This document shows, one piece after another, positions 1 to 6,997 of a stretch of 12,910 bases of DNA (position 1 is its first letter; each line of letters begins with the position of its first letter). Made by a program: the position numbers and the translations under genes. Location: the NCBI GenBank assembly GCA_035569435.1, contig DATMNB010000234.1:1-12910 (forward strand), given 5' to 3'. The notes beneath the pieces were generated by a model. That model searched no databases. It was not told the DNA's origin and saw only the letters and a program-made list of their open reading frames with translations. The stretch comes from DASRDS01 sp035569435. Its GTDB lineage: Bacteria > Gemmatimonadota > Gemmatimonadetes > Gemmatimonadales > Gemmatimonadaceae.

Positions 1-1115
1 ACAAGACCGGCGTCCGCTGCATCCCCAACCGGCTATCGATCCTCACACAATCCCACAACGGCCGCGCGGCCTGCCACTACTGCGGGCAGTGCAACCGCGG
101 CTGCAAGACAAACTCCAACTTCTCCAGCCCTGGCGTTCTCATCGAGCCCGCCCTCCGCACCGGGCGACTCTCGTTGGTCCCCAACGCGATGGCCCGCGAG
201 ATCACCGTCGATGACCGCCACCTGGCGACGGGCGTGGCCTACATCGACAAGATCACGGGCGCCGACGAGCACGTGCGCGCCCGCGTCGTCGTCGTCGCGG
301 CCAGCGCCTGCGAGTCCGCTCGGCTCCTCCTGAACTCCAACGGACTGGCCAACTCGAGCGGCGTGGTCGGCAAGTATCTCACCGACACCACCGGCACGTT
401 CGCCGCGGGGTTCGTCCCCAGCATGGTCGACCGCGTGCCGCACAACGACGATGGCACCGGCGGCGCCCATGTCTACATGCCGTGGTGGCTCGACAACAAA
501 CAGCTCGACTTCCCGCGCGGCTATCACATCGAGGTGGGGAGCGACTACGGCGTGCCGAGCTATGGCTTCATGTCCGACATCACCGACTACAACGGCGGCG
601 GCGGATATGGGGCGGGACTCAAGAACGACTATCGTCGCTACTTTGGCGCGACTGTCGTCTTTGCCGGACGGGGCGAGATGGTGCCCAACGCCGAGTCGTA
701 CTGCGAGATCGACCCGACTGTCGTGGACCGCTGGGGCATTCCCGTCCTGCGCTTCCACTGGAAGTGGAGCGACTACGAGTACAAGCAGGCCAAGCACATG
801 CATGAGACGTTCCGGTCGATCATCGCGGCCATGGGCGGTCAGGTGTTCGCGCCAATGCCAACCGCCGACGAGGGCTACGGCCTCATGCCGGGCGGACGCA
901 TCATTCACGAGCTGGGCACGGTCCGCATGGGCGCCGATCCGGCGCATTCGGCGCTCAACTCGTGGGGGCAAGCCCACGACGTGAAGAACCTGTTTGTCGC
1001 CGACGGCGGATCCTTCGTCTCGCAGGCCGACAAGAACCCAACGTGGACGATCCTCGCCCTCTCCATGCGGACGAGCGAGTACATCGCCAATCAACGAAAG
1101 GCAGGCGCCCTGTGA
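1..1115 (+). CDS. GMC-family FAD-dependent oxidoreductase, large subunit of a gluconate/glucoside dehydrogenase-like complex (5' partial)
   Basis: The reading frame is open from base 3, so the N-terminal FAD-binding GxGxxG part lies upstream; about 370 residues are visible. The family oxidises an alcohol or sugar hydroxyl with FAD. The C-terminal GMC domain is clear: HELGTVRMG carries the likely catalytic His (codon 906-908), then NLFVADGG, then DKNPTWT with the partner Asn (codon 1035-1037), the usual His/Asn pair. Near the visible start is a four-cysteine cluster CHYCGQCNRGC (Cys codons at 72, 81, 90, 102) with C-x2-C-x2-C-x3-C spacing, which could hold an Fe-S cluster. The next gene is the small subunit typical of membrane-associated gluconate, glucose and glucoside-3-dehydrogenases, and its start overlaps this stop (GTGA), so this protein is probably exported as a complex with it. 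The substrate is unknown; glucoside 3-dehydrogenase activity is an inference. No cytochrome c subunit is visible in the window. Confidence 0.9.
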   Translation, partial: KTGVRCIPNRLSILTQSHNGRAACHYCGQCNRGCKTNSNFSSPGVLIEPALRTGRLSLVPNAMAREITVDDRHLATGVAYIDKITGADEHVRARVVVVAASACESARLLLNSNGLANSSGVVGKYLTDTTGTFAAGFVPSMVDRVPHNDDGTGGAHVYMPWWLDNKQLDFPRGYHIEVGSDYGVPSYGFMSDITDYNGGGGYGAGLKNDYRRYFGATVVFAGRGEMVPNAESYCEIDPTVVDRWGIPVLRFHWKWSDYEYKQAKHMHETFRSIIAAMGGQVFAPMPTADEGYGLMPGGRIIHELGTVRMGADPAHSALNSWGQAHDVKNLFVADGGSFVSQADKNPTWTILALSMRTSEYIANQRKAGAL

Positions 1116-1684
1116 GCGACGACATCACGCGCCGCGAGATGCTCGGGTGGCTGGCCCTGGTGCCGCTGGCGTCGCAGCTGGCGGCCGCGGAGGCGGCCCA
1201 CCGTGCGCTCACCGGCGACGCGCCCTACGCGCCCAAGTTCTTCACGCCCCACGAGTGGCGCACCGTACGCATCCTGGTCGACGACGTCATTCCACGGGAT
1301 GCGCGGTCTGGAAGCGCGACCGACGCTGGCGTCCCCGAGTTCATGGACTTCATGATGCTCGACCATCCTGCGGGCCAGCTCCCGATGCGCGGCGGTCTGC
1401 ACTGGCTCGACACGACCTGCCTCGAACGGTTTGGCCTGGCCGTTGCCGACTGTGCGCGTGCGCAGCGCACCGCGCTGCTCGACGACATCGCCTGGCCGGC
1501 GCGCGCGCGGCCCGAGATGAGCCACGGGGTCGCGTTCTTCACGATGTTCCGCAACCTGACGGCATCGGGATTCTGGTCGAGCCGCATGGGCGTGGCCGAC
1601 CTGCGGTACATCGGGAATACCGTCGTCCACGAGTGGCAGGGTTGCCCGCCCGCCGCCCTGGCCAAACTCGGCGTCTCATACTGA
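1112..1684 (+). CDS. Gluconate 2-dehydrogenase subunit 3 family protein (Tat-exported small subunit)
   Basis: This 190-residue protein starts at a GTG that overlaps the stop of the GMC gene (GTGA). An AAGG lies about 9 bases upstream. The N-terminus has a Tat-like signal, TRREMLGWLALVPLA, followed by an Ala-rich stretch. The body matches the Gluconate_2-dh3 family: FFTPHEWRTVRILVDDVIP near residues 45-65, GVPEFMDFMM, and a C-terminal YIGNTVVHEWQGCP. In characterised relatives the small subunit is needed for export and stability of the GMC large subunit, which lacks its own signal and crosses with it as a folded pair. Length and motifs are typical. A start further upstream in the same frame (962) would run inside the GMC gene and is rejected because the Tat signal begins right after the GTG. 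Confidence 0.9.
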   Translation: MSDDITRREMLGWLALVPLASQLAAAEAAHRALTGDAPYAPKFFTPHEWRTVRILVDDVIPRDARSGSATDAGVPEFMDFMMLDHPAGQLPMRGGLHWLDTTCLERFGLAVADCARAQRTALLDDIAWPARARPEMSHGVAFFTMFRNLTASGFWSSRMGVADLRYIGNTVVHEWQGCPPAALAKLGVSY

Positions 1685-2928
1685 TGCCGCCTCGCAAGCG
1701 ACTGGGCATCGGGATAGTCGGCGCGGGCTTCGTGACAGGATTCCACCTGCAGGCGTTCGTCGGCGTGCGTGACGCCGACGTCGTCGGCATCTGGAGCCGC
1801 ACACGCTCGCGCGCCGAGGACGCCGCCGCGCGCGCGCGACGCTTAGGGGTCGGCGACACGCAGGTGTTCGACTCGATCGGGGCCATGGTGGCCGATCCGG
1901 CGATCGATGCGATCTGGATCTGCTCGCCCAACAACACGCGCGTCGAGACGATCGAGGCGATCGTGCACGCCGTTGGTCGCGGCGACGGCCAGCTCGTCGG
2001 CGTCGCCTGCGAGAAACCGTTGGGCCGCACCGTCGCCGAAGCCGCACGCATCCTGGCGCTGGTCCAAGCCGCCGGCCTGCGTCACGCCTATCTCGAGAAC
2101 CAGGTCTACGCGCCCCAGGTCGAGCGCGGCCGCTCGATCATCTGGACCCGCGGCGCGCGCGCCACCGGCCGTCCCTACCTGGCGCGCGCCGCCGAGGAAC
2201 ACAGCGGACCGCACGCGCCCTGGTTCTGGCAGGGCGCACTCCAGGGCGGCGGCGTGCTCAATGATATGATGTGCCATTCGGCGCTCCTCGTACGCCATCT
2301 CCTCACGGCGCCAGGCGCCAGCGTCGACACGCTCCGCCCCGTCCACGTCTCGGCGCACATCAAGAGCCTCAAGTGGTCACGGCCGGACTATGCGGCTCGG
2401 TTGACCACGACGATGGGACCGACCATCGACTACACCAAGCATCCGTCCGAAGACTACGCCAGTATGATGATCGAGTTCGAGACCACCGACGGCCAGCGCG
2501 TCGTCGGTGAAGCCACAACCTCCTGGAGCTTCGTCGGCGCCGGCCTTCGCCTCTCGGCCGAGCTCCTCGGCCCTGAATACTCGATGTCCTGGAACACGCT
2601 CGACACTGGTCTTTCGCTGTTCTTTAGCCGCGAGGTCGCCGCGCCAACTGGCGAGGACCTCGTCGAAAAGCAGCAAGCCGAGCTCGGGCTCATGCCCGTC
2701 GTCGCCGACGAACCCGTGGCCTACGGCTACGAAGCCGAGAACCGGGCCATCGTGCAGGCGTTCCTCCGCGGCCAGTCGCCGCTCTACACGTTCGACGACG
2801 GCCTGGACGTCGTGAAGCTCCTCATGACAGGCTACATGAGCGCCGAGCAAGGCCGGACACTGGACTATCCGCCGGCGGGCCTCGACACGTTCGTCCCCAA
2901 AGTAGCGACGGGGAACTGGACGCCGTGA
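1684..2928 (+). CDS. Gfo/Idh/MocA-family NAD(P)-dependent oxidoreductase
   Basis: A 414-residue protein whose ATG shares one base with the preceding stop (TGATG). The N-terminal Rossmann fold is plain: GIGIVGAGFVTGFH at residues 8-21 binds NAD(P). CEKPLGRTVAEA (Glu110-Lys111-Pro112) is the conserved EKP motif of the family. GGGVLNDMMCH includes Asp194 and His198, the usual catalytic D-x3-H pair, opening the C-terminal alpha/beta domain. There is no signal peptide, so it acts in the cytoplasm, unlike the exported dehydrogenase encoded just before it. Family members oxidise or reduce sugars, inositols and 3-keto-sugars. In this operon it could reduce or further oxidise the product of the GMC enzyme. 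The frame is open far upstream into the neighbouring gene, but that stretch is antisense-like filler and not part of the protein. Confidence 0.9.
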   Translation: MPPRKRLGIGIVGAGFVTGFHLQAFVGVRDADVVGIWSRTRSRAEDAAARARRLGVGDTQVFDSIGAMVADPAIDAIWICSPNNTRVETIEAIVHAVGRGDGQLVGVACEKPLGRTVAEAARILALVQAAGLRHAYLENQVYAPQVERGRSIIWTRGARATGRPYLARAAEEHSGPHAPWFWQGALQGGGVLNDMMCHSALLVRHLLTAPGASVDTLRPVHVSAHIKSLKWSRPDYAARLTTTMGPTIDYTKHPSEDYASMMIEFETTDGQRVVGEATTSWSFVGAGLRLSAELLGPEYSMSWNTLDTGLSLFFSREVAAPTGEDLVEKQQAELGLMPVVADEPVAYGYEAENRAIVQAFLRGQSPLYTFDDGLDVVKLLMTGYMSAEQGRTLDYPPAGLDTFVPKVATGNWTP

Positions 2929-3365
2929 GCGAGACCGTCCGTTATCTCGAGCCGACACAGGACTCTGGCCGAGCGTTCGTGACGCGGCAGATCGCCGGCC
3001 CGGTCGTGATGCTGAATCTGTTGCGGTTCCGCGAGACCGCCGACTATTCGGCGACACCGCACCTGGCTCCACCGCATCCGATCAGCGGCGCGGACGCCTT
3101 CCAGCGCTACATCGACCACACGCTGCCGTACCTCCGGGAGACTGGCGGCGACGTGGTCTTTCTTGGCACTGGCGGCCGATTCCTCATCGGCCCGGAGAGC
3201 GAACGCTGGGACATGATGATGCTCGTCCGCCAACAGAGCGTGGCGTCGTTCCTGTCGTTCGCCTCCCATGACGCCTACCTGGCCGGCCTCGGCCACCGCA
3301 CCGCGGCGCTGGAAGACTCCAGGCTGCTCCCGCTCGTCGAGGCGCCGACTGCGGTGCGGCTGTGA
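2925..3365 (+). CDS. DUF1330-type dimeric alpha/beta-barrel protein
   Basis: A 146-residue cytoplasmic protein that starts at a GTG overlapping the Gfo/Idh stop (GTGA), with GGGGA about 10 bases upstream. Recognisable DUF1330-like elements are PVVMLNLLRFRE (residues 25-36), a Tyr/His-containing helix at GADAFQRYIDHT, a second strand GGDVVFLGTG, and WDMMMLVRQQSVASFLSF, which corresponds to the conserved 'W D ... V ... F P S' strand-helix. The family adopts a ferredoxin-like dimeric barrel and has no firmly established reaction for most members. Its location between an oxidoreductase and an aldolase suggests a small accessory enzyme or a tautomerase or lyase-like role, but that is only inferred from context. 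Family assignment is by pattern, not search. Confidence 0.75.
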   Translation: MSETVRYLEPTQDSGRAFVTRQIAGPVVMLNLLRFRETADYSATPHLAPPHPISGADAFQRYIDHTLPYLRETGGDVVFLGTGGRFLIGPESERWDMMMLVRQQSVASFLSFASHDAYLAGLGHRTAALEDSRLLPLVEAPTAVRL

Positions 3366-4126
3366 CAAGTCTGCGCGAGCGACTCGCCACGTCCAGCTGC
3401 CTGCTCGGAACGATCGTGTCGAGCGATTCGACCGTCATCGCAGAGGTGGTGGCACTCTCGGGCATCGATTGGGTGTTCTTCGACATGGAGCACTCGGCCA
3501 GCTCCCTCGAGACCGTGCAGCGCCAGCTCCAGGCGCTCGGTGGGCGCGTCCTGTCGATGATCCGCGTCCAAGCCCCCGAGGTGATCTCGGTCGCCAAGGC
3601 CTTGGATGCCGGCTGTCACGGCGTCATCGTCCCGCAAGTCAACTCGGCCGCCATCGCGCGACTCGTCGTTGACGCGGGAAAGTATCCGCCACTCGGGCAC
3701 CGGAGTATCGGGGCCGGACGCGCACACGGGTACGGGGCACAGTCCGCCGAATACCTGGCAACGGCGAACCGGGACACATCCGTGATCCTCCAGATCGAGA
3801 GCGCGGCCGCCGTCGATGCGATCGACGAGATCGTCGCCGTCCCAGGCGTCGATGGTCTATTCATTGGACCCAACGATCTCAGCGCAAGCCTGGGTTTCGT
3901 CGGACAGATGCGCCACCCAACGGTCCTCGCCGCGATCGACCGCGTGCGCATCGCGGCGACGCGCGCGGGGCTACCACTTGGCATGTACGTTGGAACCGAC
4001 GCCGCGGCGCTCGACATCGCCAACGACTATCAGCTGCTCCTGATCGGGTCCGACGTCGCACGCTTGCGACGTTCGCTCGAGGACACCGTGCGTGCGAGAA
4101 ACGGCAAGACCGGACGACCTGGCTGA
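3362..4126 (+). CDS. HpcH/HpaI-family aldolase (2-keto-3-deoxy acid class II aldolase)
   Basis: A 254-residue protein beginning at a GTG that overlaps the previous stop (GTGA). It carries the hallmarks of the metal-dependent pyruvate aldolases of the HpaI type: DWVFFDMEH with the catalytic base His44, Arg68 in SMIRVQ, the Gly-rich loop GHRSIGAGRAHGYG (residues 112-125), metal ligand Glu146 in LQIESAAA, and Asp172 in FIGPNDLSASLG. Such enzymes cleave 2-keto-3-deoxy or 4-hydroxy-2-keto acids to pyruvate or a related keto acid plus an aldehyde. As the last gene of the run it would supply the carbon-carbon cleavage after the two oxidation steps. Length is normal for the family. The specific substrate (aromatic meta-cleavage product or sugar-derived keto-deoxy acid) is not determined by sequence; the context favours a sugar acid. 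Confidence 0.9.
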   Translation: MTSLRERLATSSCLLGTIVSSDSTVIAEVVALSGIDWVFFDMEHSASSLETVQRQLQALGGRVLSMIRVQAPEVISVAKALDAGCHGVIVPQVNSAAIARLVVDAGKYPPLGHRSIGAGRAHGYGAQSAEYLATANRDTSVILQIESAAAVDAIDEIVAVPGVDGLFIGPNDLSASLGFVGQMRHPTVLAAIDRVRIAATRAGLPLGMYVGTDAAALDIANDYQLLLIGSDVARLRRSLEDTVRARNGKTGRPG

Positions 4127-4170
4127 CCGTCTGGCCAAAACGAGCGTCGAACCGTATTGTGTGGTCAGCC
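4121..4170. repeat. 8-bp perfect inverted repeat around the end of the aldolase gene
   Basis: GGCTGACC at 4121-4128, which contains the aldolase stop codon, is the exact reverse complement of GGTCAGCC at 4163-4170, leaving a 34-base loop. It lies where a terminator of the first operon would be expected, but no T-run follows and the loop is long. It may be a weak RNA structure or chance. Confidence 0.3.
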
Positions 4171-4198
4171 TGCTGTCCTGCCCGTACCTGGACGACCA

Positions 4199-4672
4199 AT
4201 GGAACGCCCCGCGGCTCCGACGTCGCTGCTCGATCGAGCGGGGCAACTCCCGCCCCATCATTTGGGTGTCGCCTATGCTGGCGCCGCGTGCGTCGGCGCA
4301 ACCGTCCGGCTCATCGGCGAGCGCATGCACGCACCAGCACTGATCGACTTGGGGGACGTGTTGCTGTGGATGGCGGGGTTGGCCCTGTACGTGGTTGTGA
4401 CGTGGTACCGTGACGACGACGCGCTTGCCGCTGGGGTGCTCCTGGGCTTGACGGTCATTATTGGATCACTCGCCGCAACGGCAATAGCGGGTGTCATCGT
4501 CACCCGGTCTTTGACCGGCGGCATCGCGGTCTTGACGTTCGGTCCGATCGCACTCATGTGGCAGAGTATCGTAGTGATACCGCTGTCGGCGGTCCTGATC
4601 TGGGTGGCGCGCAAAGTCTCCGGAGAGATCCAGCGACTCATTGGCGGTCCCGAGCGTGGACCTCGCTCCTGA
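4199..4672 (+). CDS. Small hypothetical multi-pass membrane protein
   Basis: I do not recognise a family. With the ATG at 4199 the product is 157 residues. Four hydrophobic stretches can be seen: a modest one near residues 22-37 (LGVAYAGAACVGATV), then DLGDVLLWMAGLALYVVVTWY (written here only by its ends, about 47-67), then an Ala/Gly/Val-rich helix after YRDDDALAAG (about 70-95), and a long one from GGIAVLTFGPIALM to VLIWVARKV (about 105-138). The C-terminus is short and basic. A TTG at 4157 or an ATG at 4325 (115 residues, three helices) are alternative starts; no good ribosome-binding site marks any of them. Codon third positions look less GC-biased than in the neighbouring operons. It follows the aldolase after 72 bases and converges with the DoxX-like gene, so it need not belong to either operon. 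Confidence 0.6.
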   Translation: MERPAAPTSLLDRAGQLPPHHLGVAYAGAACVGATVRLIGERMHAPALIDLGDVLLWMAGLALYVVVTWYRDDDALAAGVLLGLTVIIGSLAATAIAGVIVTRSLTGGIAVLTFGPIALMWQSIVVIPLSAVLIWVARKVSGEIQRLIGGPERGPRS

Positions 4673-4687
4673 TACGAGGGAGCTCCG

Positions 4688-5476
4688 CTATCCGGTCGCG
4701 TCCCGCGCGCGGGCCCGGACCAGGCCTAAGTCAGGCACACCAGCTGTTTTCGGTGGGATGTTCTCCGCCACCACCCAAGCCCCAGCCGTAATCGCCCAGG
4801 AGATGAAGAACGCCGTCCACGGCAACCGCGTGGTCGGTGCCGCCAGAATCGCGGGCACCCACACGAATAGCGTGAAGATGCTCAACATGCCCGCCTCCGC
4901 CACCGCCGCCACACGCGGCAGGACCGAGAACAGCACGCCGAGCCCCGCCGCTATGTGACCGGCCCCGGTCAGGTACGCCCACCCCGTCCGGTACGGAAGC
5001 CACGCCGGCACATAATCAGCCGTGTCCTTCACATACACGATATGTGAAAGCCCGATCGGCAGCAGCGACACCGCAAACAGGATGCGGGCCATTCGGATCT
5101 CATTCTCCCCACGCCCAGTGAGCCGGACGAATAGCATCCAGCCCCCCGCCAGCAGCACGGCGAGCTCCCCGACCCCCAGCCACACGGCTTCCATCTGCGG
5201 CGCCACGACCAGCGCGGGCACCTTGAGCAGGAGCCAGATGACGAGATACGGAAAGAGGATGCGAATCGCCCACGCCGCCGTGGCGTTGAACAGCAATCCG
5301 ACGCCCCCCAGGAGCATGATGACCCCCGATGCATAGGCCAGCGCGGTCCGCCCAGGCACCCACGGCGCAACCGGCTGCCACACCAAGGCAAAGTCACCGT
5401 AGTTGAGCGCCAGGAGCCCAAGGCCGATCATCCCCACGGCAAAGAGCGTCACGCCCGGCTGCTGGCTTCGGGTCAT
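4688..5476 (-). CDS. DoxX-like multi-pass integral membrane protein
   Basis: A 262-residue, very hydrophobic protein with roughly seven or eight predicted membrane segments. It resembles the broad DoxX/DoxD-like group of membrane proteins by its short Gly/Ala-rich helices and loop motifs, though I cannot name a closer family. The two halves are related: WVPGRTALAYASG (residues 39-51) and WLPYRTGWAYLTG (159-171) are matching loop-helix units 120 residues apart, so the protein arose by internal duplication. The chosen ATG at 5476 overlaps the stop of the upstream gene (ATGA). A second ATG at 5497 would add seven residues but overlaps more and has a poorly placed GAGGG. It is the last gene of the ArsR-led operon. 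DoxX-like proteins are often linked with thiol/redox stress, which would suit the DUF899 neighbour, but this is inference. Confidence 0.75.
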   Translation of the reverse strand: MTRSQQPGVTLFAVGMIGLGLLALNYGDFALVWQPVAPWVPGRTALAYASGVIMLLGGVGLLFNATAAWAIRILFPYLVIWLLLKVPALVVAPQMEAVWLGVGELAVLLAGGWMLFVRLTGRGENEIRMARILFAVSLLPIGLSHIVYVKDTADYVPAWLPYRTGWAYLTGAGHIAAGLGVLFSVLPRVAAVAEAGMLSIFTLFVWVPAILAAPTTRLPWTAFFISWAITAGAWVVAENIPPKTAGVPDLGLVRARARDATG

Positions 5477-5760
5477 CGACCAAGGATGTCGCGGCATGCC
5501 CTCGGTGTGTGTTCACGTTTGGTATACGTTGCGACCGTCGCGGACACGAGCGACGCCACGCACAGGATCACGAGCGCCACCTTCAGGTAACCGGCAGTCG
5601 TCGCCGAGACCCCGATCCCCGTCCCTACGGCAATCCACGCCGCCAAACACACCGGACATTTCGGCAACACCAGCAGGGTCGCCCCCGGCACCAGCCATCG
5701 GGCGACCCCAACTCGGCAACACCGCGCCACGCTCACGCGCGATGCTCGCTCTCGCAACAC
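5473..5760 (-). CDS. Small CPxC-motif membrane protein
   Basis: A 95-residue protein if the GTG at 5760 is used; GGAGG at 5768-5772, seven bases upstream, supports this start although it falls inside the coding end of the DUF899 gene. A GTG at 5736 that overlaps the DUF899 stop (GTGA) would give 87 residues and fits the habit of this operon. The N-terminus is Arg/Cys-rich (VARCCRVGVARW), followed by a first hydrophobic segment containing LPKCPVCLAAW with a Cys-Pro-Val-Cys pair at its membrane edge, and a second segment from GYLKVALVILCVASLV onward. The CPxC pair could bind a metal or act in thiol exchange, reminiscent of MerC-like small transporters, but similarity is too slight to claim that function. 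It sits between a thioredoxin-fold gene and a DoxX-like gene, in the same operon. Confidence 0.65.
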   Translation of the reverse strand: MLRERASRVSVARCCRVGVARWLVPGATLLVLPKCPVCLAAWIAVGTGIGVSATTAGYLKVALVILCVASLVSATVATYTKREHTPRACRDILGR

Positions 5761-6530
5761 GACGACCCCTCCGGCGGCCGATACTCGGCCCGCGGATCCA
5801 CGACGTACCCCTCGTCGTATCGATCATGATGCCGCACCCACGCCATCGAGAACGTCAGTCCGTCCTCGTCGCGCCCCTTCGGCGCGTAATCCAGGAAGTT
5901 GTATGTCCCGATCAGGATATCCAATCCCCGCCAGTACGAGGAGTACGTGTGGAAGACGTCACCCGCGGCGTCCTTGTAGAACACACTCATCCCCGGCGCC
6001 TCCTCCGCCCCAAACGTCTGCATCCGGTAGTTGTAGTAGACCTGCCCCCGCGCCATCTCGTCCTTGGTGAACGACACATGGTAGTCGGAATTGAAGTCGT
6101 TCCCATGCGACGACACCCACGGAAACCGCCACCCCATCCGCGTCTTGAACGCCTCGATCTGCCGCGCTGGCGCGTGCGACACCACCATGAGCGTCACGTC
6201 GCGACTCGCCAGATGGACCAACGTCCCGTCAAAGTGATCCGCCAGATACGAGCAGCTCGGACACCCCTCCTTCCAATCCGGCCCGAACATGAAGTGATAC
6301 ACGATCAACTGGCTGCGCCCACGAAAGAGATCCGCCAACGTCTCCCTGCCACGGGGCCCCTCGAACACGTACGCCTTCTCGACCCGCTCCCACGGCAACG
6401 CGCGCCGTTGCCGACTGAGCTCGTCGCGCAACTGGGTGAACTCCTTCTCCCTGGCCAGCAACGCCGTGCGCGCCTCGAGCCATTGCTTCCGCGTGACCAC
6501 ATTATGGTCGATCGTCGTTGTCGCACTCAT
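5733..6530 (-). CDS. DUF899 family thioredoxin-like protein
   Basis: A 265-residue protein of the DUF899 family. Typical features run in order: VTRKQWLEARTALLAREKEF (residues 12-31), LPWERVEKAYVFEGP, LADLFRGRSQLIVYHFMFGP, the redox-type motif WKEGCPSCSY with Cys90 and Cys93, then SHAPARQIEAFKTRMGW and WVSSHGNDFNSDYHVSF, and the late SVFYKDAAGDVFHTYSSY. The C-terminus ends in a CysCys pair (258-259) often seen in this family. The fold is thioredoxin-like; biochemical function is not established. The ATG at 6530 overlaps the SRPBCC stop (ATGA), with GGGAGA about 6-11 bases upstream. DUF899 genes are frequently next to ArsR and SRPBCC genes, as here, so the three probably act together under one repressor. 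Cytoplasmic, no signal peptide. Confidence 0.9.
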   Translation of the reverse strand: MSATTTIDHNVVTRKQWLEARTALLAREKEFTQLRDELSRQRRALPWERVEKAYVFEGPRGRETLADLFRGRSQLIVYHFMFGPDWKEGCPSCSYLADHFDGTLVHLASRDVTLMVVSHAPARQIEAFKTRMGWRFPWVSSHGNDFNSDYHVSFTKDEMARGQVYYNYRMQTFGAEEAPGMSVFYKDAAGDVFHTYSSYWRGLDILIGTYNFLDYAPKGRDEDGLTFSMAWVRHHDRYDEGYVVDPRAEYRPPEGSSCCESEHRA

Positions 6531-6997
6531 CGTGACTCTCCCGTTGTACGTGCCACCAACTCGCCAAGCCGCACAAAGTAGTTAGTCCATCCCTGGTTGA
6601 TATCTCCACCATCCTGGTATTCCACCGGCAACTGCCCAGCCACCCGATGGGCAAACCGGATGCGCGTGCGGCCCGCCTGTTCGCTCAACGCATAGCTCAC
6701 ATGCGAGATGACCGGCGACGACATGAACATCGGCCCGTGAATCTCGAGCCGATCGGGGGGCCGGATGCTCTGCACGACCCCCCAGAAATCGCCCGTGTTG
6801 TTCCCGAGATCACGAAACCACCGCCCACCCGGCCACGCCTCGAGCCGCATTGGCGTGGGCGTCCGGTCCGGATCCTCGTTGCGCGGGCCGAGCTGCTCCA
6901 GGATGCACTGGAACACGATGGCGATCGGCGCCGCGATCTCGATCTGCCGAGTGATCTCGAGCGTCTGCATCGCCTGCTCGGATGAATTCGTCAGCAT
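6527..6997 (-). CDS. SRPBCC/AHSA1-domain protein
   Basis: A 156-residue START/Bet v1-like (SRPBCC) protein. LEITRQIEIAAPIAIVFQCI (residues 13-32) is the usual first strand and helix; MRLEAWPGGRWFRD and WGVVQSIRPPDRLEIHGPM are the central strands; GWTNYFVRLGELV is the C-terminal helix lining the cavity. Members bind hydrophobic ligands, and those encoded beside ArsR regulators have no settled ligand. The ATG at 6997 overlaps the ArsR stop by seven bases and is backed by a strong AAGGAGG ten bases upstream; an ATG at 6970 lacks one. The protein is cytoplasmic. Its tight link to the repressor gene suggests it is the first effector of the regulated unit. Confidence 0.88.
   Translation of the reverse strand: MLTNSSEQAMQTLEITRQIEIAAPIAIVFQCILEQLGPRNEDPDRTPTPMRLEAWPGGRWFRDLGNNTGDFWGVVQSIRPPDRLEIHGPMFMSSPVISHVSYALSEQAGRTRIRFAHRVAGQLPVEYQDGGDINQGWTNYFVRLGELVARTTGESR

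Noticed and set aside
33..1094. Long minus-strand open frame of 353 codons opposite the GMC gene
   Set aside because: It is rich in Val, Ala, Arg, Gly, Asp and His as expected from reading GC-rich coding DNA backwards. The + strand frame has clear GMC motifs.
994..1683. 230-codon N-terminal extension of the Gfo/Idh frame
   Set aside because: The stretch overlaps the GMC end and all of the subunit-3 gene and is Arg/Pro/Ala-rich without domain pattern. The Rossmann fold starts right after the ATG at 1684.
4661..4683. Possible bidirectional terminator hairpin between the convergent membrane genes (GCTCC at 4665-4669, GGAGC at 4679-4683)
   Set aside because: Only five paired bases, a nine-base loop and no T-run on either side; not distinguishable from chance in GC-rich DNA.
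5403..6581. 392-codon + strand frame opposite DUF899 and its neighbour
   Set aside because: Arg/Pro-rich shadow. The minus-strand DUF899 protein has recognisable family motifs over the whole length.
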